Source: Sipunculus nudus
Taxonomy: Eukaryota; Annelida; Sipuncula; Golfingiida; Sipunculidae
Length of the DNA stretch: 64,000 nt
Assembly: GCA_026874595.1 (NCBI GenBank)
Contig: CM049318.1
Coordinates: 55,691,250 to 55,755,249, forward strand
Direction: 5' to 3'
In this document: one piece after another, positions 11,308-24,713 of the stretch
How the letters are laid out: every line of letters starts with the position of its first letter
Numbering within the stretch: the first letter of the stretch is position 1
Translations under genes and position numbers: made by a program
The notes under the pieces: generated by a model
Database searches by the model: none
Told to the model about the DNA's origin: nothing
Seen by the model: the letters and a program-made list of their open reading frames with translations, nothing else

Positions 11308-13182
11308 TAAATATTCCCACATCAGGAGGGGGACAAACTAGATCCGTTCATTAGATCAAATTTCCCTTATTATTATTATTAAAGCTTCGTGACAACAGTC
11401 ATAAATGCTTAAAACAACCTTTAATCTTGTAAAGTTTAATATAAACACTCACCCTTTAGACGACACTGTACAAGATGTGGACTTGGCTAATCCTCGTTGT
11501 GACTGGTAGCCGAGAGCAGCCAGAGAATATGTCGGGACACGGCAGGGTTTTAATACTTTCTTCTGAAGCCGATTCAATCTACAAATTAAGAAATATTAGT
11601 TTATTCTGTTTAAAGTTAAATCTAAAAGCATATAAGTATGGACATGGATAAATGAACTTCCTATGAATGTAAAATTTATAAGGTATATAAATGTCTCTCA
11701 ATATGTATGAAACAAATCATATCAATCATGCTCCTGATATGACAGAACAAGTTCAAATTATGAAAAAATACTTACTGATCATAAAATGACATACCAACTG
11801 AATAAGAAGTCTATGTTGCTTTATGTTTGCTTTTCTATACTTAACTGTTACTTCAACCTAATAATAATGAAACCTTTACAGATTTAGTATAAATACTAGT
11901 TACTCTGACCAACGTGCAGCAGTAAAGAAGCAAACATCACATTTAAATCATTATTTCTGATAACACAAACATATGGAGTCATCATTAAGCTACTCTAACA
12001 CAGCCATGCATGGGTGGCTTTGTCCTGTTATTAGGGCTAAGCTCAGGTCATGTAATTGGTGACATACTGTAGCCAAGACTATCTAACAACACCGAAAAAA
12101 TAAAATTATCCGAGCATGTCCGTACATTGGAACAAGCACTGTACAACATGTATTAGGTATATACACGAACTTTATCTGTTCCAAAAAACTACAAAATGAA
12201 GAAATGCTAATGACTCCAGTATTTAGACTACTTAATGAACCTTTTACATAATTATCAGTTGATAAATGAAAGTAAATGTGTGATTACTTATGACATTTCG
12301 GCATATTGTCGAGCAACATGCTTCTCGCCTTACGGGTTCAGGCTGATCTGATCACCAAAGAATGCACGAACTGTTTCATTAGTCTTAGCTGAAAAGCTTG
12401 ATATTTAAGCACGTATTTTTATTAAAACGAATAAATACATTTGACGCTTCAACTTAAAAATACGTGAAAGTATTTGGTATACAGGTTGTTTTTCCGTAGC
12501 TGGTAGAGTAAATATGTGAACCTCTCATTGACATTCCTGTTTGTCTACAAAGCGGCAGACCTATAAATGACAATTTAAAACGTGACAATCTTTTAGATGC
12601 ATTTCATTGACACATGTAATGATGCACAAATTCTGTAACAGACCCAGTGATTAACCAACCTGTCCGATGCTCACAGTGGTCCTTAGGACACCGATTAGAG
12701 GCACCAGTGTCTTTCGTTGAATGTATCGCGGCTGACCTGCAAAATGAACTTATCAAAGACAAGAACGGGGGCTTTTAATGAGTGCGTGTGAAGATAATTT
12801 TTCAATACCGTTCAGATTGGTACTAAATTCTATTCCAATATATTTTCAATTTAATTCAAATTTACACCTGGCTTGCATAGCGGGGATTGTACTTTAAAAC
12901 ATAAAATAAATATAATGTTACAGAGTTCAAACCTTTCTGCATACATACAGTGTGATCCTTTCGTGCATCTGCTGTAATGATCATCAGCATGTTGTTTTCT
13001 GTAAAACGTCGGGATTTATGCGTGTCAATCGGGTGAGGAGGACGTTAGGGTTCCTTGCCATACATGCAGGATGATGTTCGTGCAAATAGGTCGCTTTCAT
13101 ATGTGCGGGTCCCTCATGCGGATAATCAGTTATTTAATCCTTCAGTCACATTTTCTGATAATTTGCAATTTAAGTTTATTAA
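11308..13182. other. Unit-specific spacer, unit 1
   Basis: No gene recognised. It opens with an ATT trinucleotide run (about 11370) and is the most widely copied part of the unit: 28741-30641 in unit 2, a diverged copy at 55318-57076 plus 59225-59436, and an inverted piece at 62084-62330. It contains short patches conserved in the diverged copy (e.g. GGCATATTGTCGAGCAACATG near 12301-12321). Confidence 0.5.
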
Positions 13183-13186
13183 TTTT

Positions 13187-15753
13187 AGCTCAGCTGACTA
13201 GAAGTCATCTGAGCTGTAGTAATGGTCCATTGTCTGTCTTCCGTCTGTCCTGCTGTCCGTCGGTCCGTTAGACTGGCACGTTTTGTAACCGTTAGACCTA
13301 AGAATCCAAAATTCTGCATTCTTTTAGAGGTCCCCAACACTTCCTACCAAACCGAAAACCGTGTTACTGCGACTTCGTTCCTTTGAGAAATTAAGGAAAA
13401 CCCTCAAATGTTCATTAAAATCTATTATCACACCACAGGACTGCCTTATATTCAATGACTTATAGTCAGCTGAGCTATAGTCGTGGTCCGTCGTCCGTCC
13501 GTCTGTCCGTCCGTCCGTCCGTCCGTAGATGTGGCACGTTTTGAAACCGTAAGACCTAGGAATCCAAAATTCAGCATAATGTTAGATGTCCCCAAGATCT
13601 CCTACCAAGCCGAAAACTGGGTCTGTGCGATTTCATTCCTTTGAGAAATTAAGGAAAAACCTCAATTTTTTATTAAAATCATATTTTCACACTTCAGGAC
13701 TGCCTAATATCAAAACCACTCATCTGTTTTTCCTCATATTTACCATAAATATTCCTCTATATAGTTCCTATGTACATGCCAGAAATTAAGTCTGTAAAGT
13801 ATAAATTCTTTAAGTTATGGGCCCAAACATAATTGACTTTGTAAAAAATCAGGAAAAATTAATAACTCACTTAACATGAAAAATTTTGAAACTAGAGTCT
13901 ATTTTATCAAGTATATAACTATGTTTTATTCAGATACAATTGTTTTCTCAAAAAAATAGATCTGAATTTTGTAAAATTTTAAAGTTATTAGCATAAAAAA
14001 TCAGTACCTTAAATTTTGCCCAACTTTGACCATGGCACGTTTTTTCCCTGTAAGCACCATTGATTTAATTTTCACAGCATGTAATCATAAATATTTAGTT
14101 TGTCTAAATCTGAAATTTGAAAATAAAAGCTTGAAAATTAAGCTAGTTATTGATTTTTTCTGTAGTCACGTGCTTTGATTACAGATGCAGGGTCCCACTC
14201 CAGGTCATTGGGAGTCAGCTATGCCAGGGTTTCTGATTTGTTACAGTCACTGGGGGAGATCCCCTGCTGTGACAGGTGTACAGTTATTCTCATATCACCA
14301 CCCCAATCACACAACACCCCCCCCCCCCCCCCCGCAAACCCAACCCACCAAGTGTTATGCAGTAATTGTTATTGTTTTCACTGTATCTCCTTAATTGTAA
14401 TGCTGTTTCCACTCCAATATGCACAAACATTCCTTGAAAAAATAATTCAAGGTGTAATCAAGAAGATGCAATGTTGTGTAATGTAGCATTTTTGAAGAAA
14501 TCAATTTTCTTTTATATGATTTTAACAAATATAATTGAACCCATCAGTATGCTTAAATTATTATAAAATATGAAGCACATTATGGATAAATAAAGACACA
14601 ATTAAAAATTGTGAAATCTAAATCAAGTATTATTTTTAGATATTTATTGTTTTGCAGATTTAAAAGATAAATAAACATTTGTATGCATGATGTGGTGTTA
14701 TCTGACAAGATTGAGATTTATGATGATGCAGTTGAGAATTATGAATCAACTTTTATATTCAGATATATATGTTAAATTGGAAATGTATAGAAATATAAAC
14801 TTAAATTAGAAAATAATTGATGTGATAAAAAAATGAGGATTTAATACAAACATTTGTTCATTATTTTCCTGCCTCAGCAGAATTTGAGATCAGGCTTTGT
14901 TTGCCCCGTTTTATGTTGTTTATTAGCTCTATTTCAACTGTATACATATCATTAAAAAAATACATATATATTTAATAATATATATTATACAAAAAAATAG
15001 ATCCAATTGAACAAATGTGTAAACTACTGAAATGTCTGCAGTAAATCGAAAAACCAACTAATGATCATGGTAATAGTACAGATCATTTGTTCACAACCTG
15101 CTCACATGCTTTAGTTTTAACATTAGGAAACACATGGTCAGGTCACAAAATATTTTTTGCAACAATTTCTTGCTCATCAATACAAACCAATCATATAAAC
15201 CAACCATGGCCTTTATTACCTCTTCCTCTTACACTTTATCTCCATTTGATATTATTTTCGATTTTTACCTTCAAGGTTAACGTCAGCTGAGCACAGTGAC
15301 CCATAGGTCCCTTGTTTCTTAATATTATCCTACATACCTCCTACATATTTCCTTTATTATTGCCAGACAGTAAGACCGTATTGTGTAATTTCTTGAAGTT
15401 ATGGGCCAAAACATGATTGATTTTGTAAAAAAATCAGGAAAGATATTTACTTACTTAACATGATATTTATTGAAGCTATAAACGTATATACAGACTTTGC
15501 TTTCCGGTATATAACTTTGTGTAACCAGGATTCAATTGTAAACCCAAAATTAGATATGGATTTTGTAATTTTCAAGTTATTAGCATAAAAATGAGATCAG
15601 TACCTTTAATTTTTCCCAATTGTGACCAGGGCACGTTTTTTTCCTGTAAGTACTATTGATTTAATTTCCACAGTATGTAAACGTAAGTATTTAATCTATT
15701 TAAATCTGCAATTTGATAATAAAAGCTAAAAAAATAGGATAGTTTTTATTTTT
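13187..15753 (+). mobile_element. H3 element (5' part) with a second H3-like element nested in it, unit 1
   Basis: The 5' hairpin AGCTCAG-C-TGACT / AGTCA-T-CTGAGCT lies at 13187-13215. At about 13456 a second H3 start (AGTCAGCTGAGCTATAG) begins, and it ends at about 15316 with GAGCACAGTGACCCATAGG..CTTGTTT. The outer element then resumes (TTAATATTATCCTACAT). Unit 2 lacks the inner piece and reads straight through (30910-30935). A poly-C run lies at about 14318-14333. Confidence 0.75.
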
Positions 15754-17900
15754 TATGCCCCCGCCACTAAGTGGCCGGGGCATATAGTTTTACCCATGTC
15801 CGTCCTTCCGTCATTCCGAAATAAAACAGTTGTACGGACTTTTTTCGCAATGCCTGCAGATATTGGCCTGATTTTTGGTGTGTGGACAGATAATGACCAG
15901 TTACAGATCGAGTTCGTGTTTCGTCCCGGTTACCCTACTTTTGACTGTTTTACGGCTCCTAAACTTAGAAAATTTCATGGAAAAAAAAATTTCTATGACA
16001 AATACACATGAACGGACTTTTTCGCAATGCCTGCAGATTTTGGCCTGATTTTTGGTGTGTGGGCAGATAATAACCAGTTACAGATCGAGTTTGCGCCTCG
16101 TTCCGGTTGACCTACTTTTGACCGTTTTACGGCTCCTAAACTTAAAAAATATCATGAAAAATAGAAATTTTCATGACAAATACACATGTACGGACTTTTT
16201 TTCGCAATGCTTGCAGATATTGGCCTGATTTTGTGTGTGTAGGAAGATAATGACCAGATATAGATCGAGTTCGCGTTTCGTCACCATTGATCTACTTTTG
16301 ACCATTTAACGGCTCCTTAACTTTGAAAATTTCATGAAAAATAGAAATTTTCATTACAAATACACATGTACGGACTTTTTTTTCGCAATGCCTGCAGATA
16401 TTGGCCTGTTTTTTGGTGTGTTGGCAGATAAAGACCAGATACAGATCGAGTTCGCGTTTCGTCACCATTGACCTACTTTTCATTGTTTTACGGCTCCTAA
16501 ACATAGAAAATTTCATGAAAAATATAAATTTCCATGACAAATGAAAATGTACAGCCGTTTTAAGCCCTCAGCTCATAAGCTGATGGGCAATTGTCGTCAT
16601 CCAAGCTGTCCGTCTGTCTTGCCGTCAGTCTGTCCATCCGTCTGTCTGTCCGTCTGACATCCATCCGTCCGCGTCTATTAACTTTTACCTTGTGAACAGG
16701 ATTTCTCTATAAGGTTTCACTGTTGGAATTTTATTTCATCAGTGAAGATGTATATTGATAAAATCTCAGTCAAGTTCGAAGATGGGTGATCTTGACCCAT
16801 TTTTCTACATTTTAGAGCTGATTATAGAAAAACACTCAGAAGCTTATATCTCAGGAACCATTGTGTGGATTTTCACAAAACTTACTATGATCATTGGGAC
16901 TGATGGTCTGTACGTGCTGCACAATTTTAGGGGCGCCACCTGCAATTTCTAATTTTTTCATCAATTTTTATCGGATTTTTCAATTTTGGCTTTGTGAGCG
17001 GGATATCTCTAAAAGGATTCACCATTGGAATTTTATTTCATCAGTGAAGATGTATATCAACAAAATTTCGGTCAAGTGCAAAGATTGGTGACCTTGACCT
17101 ATTTTTCTTTGTTTTAGAGCTGATTTTTGTGTGTGGATTTCACAAAACTTACTATGATCATTTGGAATGATGGTCTGTGCGTGCTGCACAATTTAGGTGG
17201 CACCACCTACAATTTCTGATTATTTAATGAATTTTTATAAGAATTTTCAATTTTGGCCTGTTGTGCAGGATATCTCCAAAAGTATTCAACACAGGAACTA
17301 CAGTGCCAATGCATGACATTTACAAAATTTTGGTCAAGTTCAAAGGTGGGTGATCTTGACCTACTTTTCAAGGTCACAGAACTTGGTATAGAAAAAAACT
17401 TAGGAGCTTATTTCTCAGGAAGCATTTGGTGGATTGTTATGAAACATGATACATACCTCTCCAATTAAATTTATAACTGATTATCAGCTTTTGCTAATAT
17501 TCTAGTTTTGCAATGCAATGCTTACAGATACCAGCCTAATGTTTGGTCTGTTGGCACATAATGACCACTTACAGATCTGATCATTTAGTTCGCGTTTCGT
17601 CCCAGTTGACTTATTTTTGACCATATGACATATCCAGAACATAGAAATTTCATGAAAGACAATTTTTTTTTTATGAAAATGCACGTATCGACTTTTTTTT
17701 CACAATGCCTGAGAGATACTGGCCTGATTTTTTGTGTGTTGCTTGATAATGACCCGTTACAGATCGAGTTTGCATTTTGCCCTTGTTGACCTACTTTTGA
17801 CCATATGACACCTCCTGAACTTAAAATTTTTTTACAAAATTTAACAAATGTTTCTAATTTGCCCCAGGCGAGGGCATTCGTGTCGTTCCGACACATCTAG
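15754..17900 (+). mobile_element. H2 element with 179-bp tandem core (HINE/Helitron-like)
   Basis: The 5' end is a hairpin at 15755-15783, stems ATGCCCCCGCCAC / GTGGCCGGGGCAT with loop TAA and one mismatch. The core has four copies of a 179-bp repeat (15830-16552), more copies after a nested element (17506-17850), and a 3' subterminal repeat GGCGAGGGCAT (perfect GGCGGGGGCAT in unit 1). A terminal hairpin GTGTCG-TTC-CGACAC (17880-17894) precedes ATCTAG|T. The unit 2/3 boundary (32950-32970) and the diverged copy (about 60137-60160) are uninterrupted, giving two empty sites. No Rep/helicase frame, so non-autonomous. Confidence 0.8.
16558..17505 (+). mobile_element. H4 element nested inside the H2 core
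   Basis: Interrupts a 179-bp H2 repeat: GTACAGCCG on the left, TTTTGCAATGC on the right. The 5' hairpin is GCCCTCAGCT-CATA-AGCTGATGGGC (16565-16589). The core is about 2.7 imperfect ~300-bp repeats (phase marks near 16725, 17027, 17293) with a GGCGCCACCTGCAATT phrase. The 3' end is GCTAATATTCTAG, like the H1 end. The same insertion closes at position 9 of the window. Confidence 0.65.
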
Positions 17901-18279
17901 TTTAAAGGCTCATATTGTAATAACTTGCTTTGTCCAGATTCAGGCAGGCCACTGGAGGTCAGCTTTGCCAGGGTACCTGTTATGTAATGGGTCACTGAGG
18001 AGATCCCCTGCTGTAAGGGGTGTACAGATGTTCTCATATCAACCCCCCCACCCCCATTGGAAATGAAAAGGAAATAAAACTTTGTTTGTCCTGTATGTAT
18101 ATGCAGAGGTGTTGTTATTGCCACCATTCCCCCTCCCCTGCCATTGAGTCTATATTGAAAATGTGTAAAATTTATTAAATTAAAAACAAAATAGCATTAG
18201 AAAAACATCATGATCTAATTTAAACATATTCGTGTCTCAGGAGAATGGGACATAAAGTGATCAGCTCTGTCATTCTAGG

Positions 18280-20535
18280 CCCAAAGATAAGGAGAAATTC
18301 AGAGGAGACCTGGATGAAAAACTAAGGTCTGAAAATAGATAAGGTCTATAAATACTTAACTGGGTATGAGGTAAGATCAAGGTGATTTGAAAAGACTACT
18401 TGCTTAGTGGATGTGATAATTTTGGCTATAGAGCGGGTACATTGTTTATTAAGGTGTGTAGCTGTCTCTAGTTTAGGCCCGTCCTTCTAATAGCAAACAG
18501 CCTTTCGAGCATTAATCCTGATCTACTTTCGTTGACTGATATGCTCTATGTGTGGGCGCCATACTAGCCTTTTTTCTGTAAAAAAATAACACCCAAGAAT
18601 CTGGCGGCGGCGGAATCTTTTAAATTCTCTCCTATCAATTATAAGGGTTCAAAATATTTTGGTTTGTACGCATTACTAAACAAAACCGTTTGTGTTTCTG
18701 TTGGATTTTATTTGATTCTCAAGGTGTGGCACCAGTTGCTAATGCGGTCGAGCTTGGCTTGGACTGCGTTGCGTAAATAGCAAACGTTTGAACAAGAGGC
18801 CCAGACGGCTATGTCGTCAGCGTATTATGAAACGCTGACCATTTGTCCCGTCTTTGGAAGGTAGTAAACATACATAATAAAGAGTTAAGGGCTCAGCACT
18901 GAGCCCTGGGGAGTCCCAGCTTCAAGCCTAATCTCCTAAGATTATGTACCTTTATGATTAACCGTAAGGAATCTATCTGTAAGGAATGAGAAGATTACTA
19001 GTTTATGTGGCAGATGGGATCTCACAACTTTAATGCGGAGACCGCCAGACCATACTACATCAAAGTCCTTTTCTACGTTGAGAAATGTGGGATCATGGAT
19101 TAATGCCCCTTTCCATTAAATCGTAAAATATTCCCATGAAATGCACAGTAGGTTTGCAATTCTCCCTAGACAGGGTCTGGCATTTTCTGTAGCATTTTGT
19201 GAGTTTGTCCAGACCAGAAGCCGATATGCCTTTGGATTTGGCAAGAGCTTACTGCTGCGTTGTCTTCACCGTCTTTCGTGGTCGGGTTTTCAAGAAGATA
19301 AAACAATGTTTTATTTTCATCAATTATTTGTTTAGCTGTGTTTAAGAAATCATTCTTGAAGTCAGGGTATGTCGGGATGTGGTGAATATGATGAGCAGCA
19401 ACCGTGCCGTCAGGGCGTATTAGGGGTTTAGCCTGACCTGTATTTGGGTTTAATTTAGAGTTAGACAAACATTTGAATTGTTTCAAGAATTAACCTATGT
19501 TTGTTTCATGATCTAGAGTGTTAATATAATCTGACCATTGAGATCGTTGTTTCGCTAAGATAGCTCGATCTTCTAACCTATTTACTCTATTAAACAAAGC
19601 TTAGGCTTCCGTGGTACGTGTGCGTTGTTGGTAGCGCCTGACTAGTCGCCTTAAGCTACCACCTTTTTCATTTCTTTGGTGAAGTTCCACCAGTTTCTTT
19701 TTTTTAAATTCTCTCTCTGAAGCGACGGCATTGACGACCAGAATGATACTTCGTGTTATGTCTGTTGCGATTCAATCTAACTGTAAATATGTGATAACGT
19801 CCAATTTAGAATTTAACATAATTTATAGCCTCACCTGGTGTCAGTTTAGTTTCAGATATTTAAGCTATATCGATTTTATTTTTATCATGATATTTTAATA
19901 ATTCAAGTTTACCCGCGTTTAAGCCGTTGGTGTTTACTGTGCAATATTAATACTAATGAACATATTTACACTATTTTTCAGGGTGTTTTTATAGTTCCTG
20001 TTCAGACTAAGGTTGGCCAGTGGTCATCACTGGCCAATGCTTCCAACCTGTCAATGTCCGATCGAATGGCTGTGTGGTCGACCTTCTTGCGGAAATACCT
20101 CCAGACCAATCCAGCAGCTGTCTCGCAGATCTGATCAAGTTGAACACCGGGGTTGAAGTTGTACACAAGATCGGTGAAGAGCAACAAGGTGTTCAAGTCA
20201 AAATGTGCTTTTTGTCGGAGTAGCCGAGAGTTTCGGCAGTGTCCGAGTGTTCGTCTGTCGGACTGGTGCAAGCTGTACATGTACCTGCTTTGCCATATTG
20301 ACTGTGCTGGTGCTGGTTTGTGCTCTCTTGTGTAAACTTTTGATTTACCTCTTGAATTGCAGGGCAACTGCGATAGGATGCGATAGGTGCATTTGAACAA
20401 TTTGCGCATCTCGCGTGGGCTTTGTTCATGGAACAGGCACATATTCCTCCCACAGGTTCTTTGTGGAGAATTGGTCCCGGTACCTCGGCGAAGACGGGGC
20501 AATATAGTCCTTAGGACTTTCATGTTGCGCTTCAA
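18280..20535 (-). mobile_element. Degenerate LINE, unit 2 copy
   Basis: Duplicate of the LINE fossil at 778-3043 with the same endonuclease deletion and the same 3' truncation joint to H3. A private deletion near 19383 removes about 35 bases of the EN-RT linker frame. The ORF1 end at 20002-20535 has more substitutions against units 1 and 3 than those have against each other. Confidence 0.85.
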
Positions 20536-23035
20536 TGTCTATAAATTATTTATTTTCAACAGAAAACAATACTAGTGATGTTCCGCAGATGGCATCCGCA
20601 TATGGGCCCCGCGAAAAAACAAACTGCACGCGGGACCTGCGCGAGGACCGGGCGTATAGGCGTATGGGAAAATGATAAAACAATCGTTGAACTTTTTTCC
20701 GCACAAGAGGCTCGCGTATATTGAATGGCACTCTTGATCATCTTGCATGAAAACGTGTGTTTGTATACGCCTTTTTAAAATGTAAATGAAGCAAGTTGAA
20801 AGTTTGAAGCCAGCGAAACAAATAATGTGCATATATATATACATGAATGGAAAATATACTAAACATGTAATTATACCACCTACGCTAAATTCCAAGGAAT
20901 TGAAATTAATAAACAGCTTTGTCCGAGAGCACGTCTCTATTTTGCCATTCATTAGATAAACCAATTTTTGGCATCTGTTGAAAGGATTAGTGGTCTCCAC
21001 GGTAGTATATTTTCAAGCACAAAGCATACAGCACGGCTAGTTAGTACACCTGTAACTGCTAAATCGATCTCTAAATGGCACAAGCAGGTAAAACTGAATA
21101 TTTAGTTACAGTGAGCGCACGCTTTCAGGAGTCGCTGTAGAGATATAAAAGGGTGTGCTTTATTAACATCATCACATTACATGAAATGGCATTTAGAATA
21201 AAAGTGGCTTTTGACATTGACGCAAAGCATTTTAAACATGCATCATGTTTGTTATAGGTACATCCAGTTTTATGGTTGACGGGTCTAGTTAAGCCTCTGT
21301 GGATCACCGTACTTAAGCACTGCTCGTGTAAAGACTTGGGTTACCATTATTTTTTTTCCGCCTACTAATCTGGCCTATTACCCCTGGAGGTAGGCTGAAG
21401 ATAATTCCAGGTTACACCGGGTTTAGTATGAACTGAAGTCTGGGTAACCCTGGGTTTAGTCTAAACTTAAATTAAGTATACTCGGGGTAGTCGGCATGTT
21501 TTAAACATTTTTATATGACATATTTCAGATGTGTTTGCTGGTTAAATCAATATTCCAGAGCGAAACTCCACCAAAGTTACAAATCACCTAATATCCAACA
21601 ACAGTACAAATCTTTGGCCAATAAAACAGCTTTCTCCCCAATAGACCTTTTCCAGAACTCTCTGTAAGCTGACCATAGGCTTGCAGGTGGTACACACAGT
21701 GTCTAGTAGCCAGAGACTGTGACGCACAGCAGTAGGCTGGAGATAGGGCTGTGTGTATAATCTAGGGTCCTTATCTCTTAGATTTATCTGTAAATGACCA
21801 AGGATAATTAGAATTAAATACTGACAGAAGGATAACAAGGCAGCTACTGAAGCCACACATGGAAGGACTGAGATTGATTAAAAACCGAAATTAAGATTAC
21901 AGGAGAAATAGATCAGACTTGATACATGTGCCAATCATCTCTTAAATAAAAACAAGACAGAGACAGTGTTTATATCATACCTAATTTTTAACTCAAATTT
22001 TTTATCTATCAATTAGGGTGTTATTTGGATGAATTACAGTATTTTGGAAAATATCAATAAAATCTTTCAAGCATAATGACTTGGAATATTTGCCCAACAC
22101 ATATAGAGCTTTTATCACTGGATCGTGAACCACTAGTTGTAGAAGAATGGCAAACAATCAAGGGATTAAGAGAATAAGATAAGGCATAAGCATAAAGTAA
22201 GATGAAAAGTAATAGTCCACATGATGAAGTACTTAATATTAATAAATTGTGTCACTAAGTCATAGTGAAAAATAAATTTAACATTTACTGAAGATTTCAA
22301 CATTTATGAAACAGCTTAGTTCTATTTCCTACTTATTGACAATGACCAAAAATATTAATTAGGACTATACACCAGTGATTTCTTAGGGTCACATGATGGC
22401 ACTAAATGAAAAATATATTTCATATGTAAAATATTCAAACTGACTCAATCTCAGATGGGGTGGTTCCTTATGTGTTGGCTCCTCTCACCCTGAGGTTAGA
22501 CCTCACCCTATGGTTAAAGAAATATCTGGTTTATGTCAACCTGATTGGCATATTTGGTTTTGTAGCTTAAGGGTCACTAGCCATGGAAACATGACTCACA
22601 GACCTTTATTTGAATAAACAGACTGGGCATGTAGTTATCCTCTAGTATGATCTGCTGCTTTTCCAACAAACAAAATCAATTCATCTGCTTACAGATAATC
22701 CAGGAATTCTTTCAATCATTCTGTTGAAAAAAAAAGGAAAAAGAGGCTATTATACAGAATGTAGCTGGCTTTTATACATTGAGTAAATGCTATATAATAT
22801 GACCAGGGGGTGCTGGAGCAAGCACTGTTTGTACCACTAACAGGCAGGACTTGCGAGGTGGCCTTCATAAGTGGACAGTCCTAGATTAGATCTTTTAAAG
22901 TCGCCTGAGCATTGCGCTGCTTAAATTATTTTTTATTCAACATATTACGAATGTATAGCATTCAATAAGATTCCAGCTAAAGTTACAGCTTTACAAACGT
23001 CCAGAAGGACTTAGTGTTTGATAATATTTTTTTGA
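20536..23035. other. Spacer between LINE and GT31 copy, unit 2
   Basis: Duplicate of 3044-5593. A private deletion of about 50 bases near 22553 removes a stretch that units 1 and 3 keep. No gene recognised. Confidence 0.5.
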
Positions 23036-24078
23036 TCAGCTTTGTTTTCGGTTCAACATTTTCCATGCTTCTCTCATGTCGTCGATGTTTTTTGTATGGC
23101 CTACAAAGAACTTTTTGTCTTCTCTTAGGCGTTGTATAGTTTTTCCTTTGTGACCGGAAAGGAAACAACGACCGAGATTTACGAATGTTTTATTAAGATT
23201 TTCTACAAGGATGCCGGTCATAAACATATCATCCACAGGGTACAGTGGCACATGAAAAGACGCGGTGTACATATCCGCGACCATGTCATATGTGTACGCA
23301 AATCCTATACCGATCATATATGGAGGAGTATACGTTTTGTTGTAAACATCTTGGATTACACACCATCTATGCCACGGAGTGCATCTCCTTGGTTTTTTTT
23401 CCTGCCCACGGAACCAAAGAAGAACCGCTCTTTATGCTTCAAGTCGCTGAATAGGGTTCCTAACAATTTCCTCATATCAAAAATTGCATCATCATCAGCT
23501 TTTATGACAAACCTGGCATTTTTGCACCAGTGATGCATAAAATTCAAGGCCGTCAGACCTTTTCGGGCCAGATTCCTGTATGCTTCAATAAAATCCCCAA
23601 TGACAAGGTCTTGATTACGGTTCTGTTCCGATACGATTTTAGGACTTATGGTCCCTTCTGTGCCTTGTTTTCCTAGCACGAAAATCGTCCTCAGATGGTG
23701 CTTAGCAAATAAAGTTTCATTGCCATATGCCTGCCTGATAAACTCTCTTTGTAAAACATTCTCCGGTGAAGTATACACATAAAGGAGCGTGATTTGATCT
23801 TCAGAATTGGCAATACATTTAGATCTATTAAACATCAGCAGTTTCGGTTCACCATACTTATTGTACTCTGGAACGCCTGGCTCTAAATAACCTGTACTTT
23901 TCAGCCGCCATCCTCCCTTGGTAGCTTTCAGTTTATCGTCAGACTGTAATTCCTTGAGGTCGTTCTGCAAATCTGAAGTGTTAAATTGTCCAATGTAACT
24001 TGGAAGACAAACCAAAGCTAAACACCCAGTGATAAGCAGGAAGTTAAGTAGTGGTCCCCTGATTCTTGTTGGGATCAT
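23036..24078 (-). pseudogene. GT31 galactosyltransferase copy 2, frameshifted
   Basis: Paralog of the 5594-6637 gene in unit 2. It starts at the same ATG (24076-24078) with anchor, stem and catalytic core including ADDDAIF. At 23393-23400 the run of T on the plus strand is 8 long; intact copies have 9 at 5951-5959 and 38530-38538. The missing base shifts the frame after the GSVGRKK segment, and translation stops at 23356 after 240 residues. The rest, from the MIGIGFAY segment to the normal C-terminus, is open in another frame (23317-23036). Apart from that base the gene looks intact, so the lesion is either recent or a homopolymer error in the assembly. The stem resembles copy 3 (DLQNDLKELQSDDK) more than copy 1. 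Confidence 0.85.
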
Positions 24079-24238
24079 CGTGTTATCTGATGCAGTCGGC
24101 CTTCACCTCACAGCTCTGCTTTTACCAGCTTATGTTTGCCGCATATTTAGTAGGTAACCTTACAATGAGAAAAGTATATGTTAAGCAACTAGCAAGAATT
24201 TATACAATTATACGCATAATGATCACGCACTGTTCCTT

Positions 24239-24280
<42 letters not shown>

Positions 24281-24713
24281 CCATTTGGACGTCCAATTAT
24301 CGATAAAGCAGTGACTTAATAGACAGGAATAAGCAAATGTTTGGCACTGGATACAACCACAACTTTCGGTTTATTTATGTGGTTTCACTCACAGATAAGC
24401 TATGAATAAAAGTTTAATTTCATCAGTGACCGCATGTGTTTCTAAATTTCTTCAAAAAGATATTGTTATAAATATATAGAGTGATATATATATTTAAATA
24501 TAAATTATATGTTAGAAGTGATTAATGAATATTCTTAACGTCATTTTACATTAAAACGTTATCGCTTTCAACTAAACTAAGAAAATCTCTGGCATCATTT
24601 GAAATCATTTTTTTCGATAAGTTACAAGCTTTTGGTAGTCCGTATATATCTATGTGTATCCATCAAAAGACTGTTGCGTATACTCTATTTTCAGTTTTTA
24701 GTTCCCGAAAAGG

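Larger units (their letters stand above)
404..17900. repeat. Segmental duplication, unit 1
   Basis: Direct duplicate of 17901-32962 and, in part, of 32963-39783. The left boundary is placed where the H2 element ends and TTTAAAGGCTCATATTG begins; the same phrase starts unit 2 and unit 3. It contains a LINE fossil, the intact GT31 gene and repeat blocks. Relative to unit 2 it carries two extra insertions (about 13456-15316 and 15754-17900) and lacks the H1 element found at 30998-32599. Confidence 0.9.
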
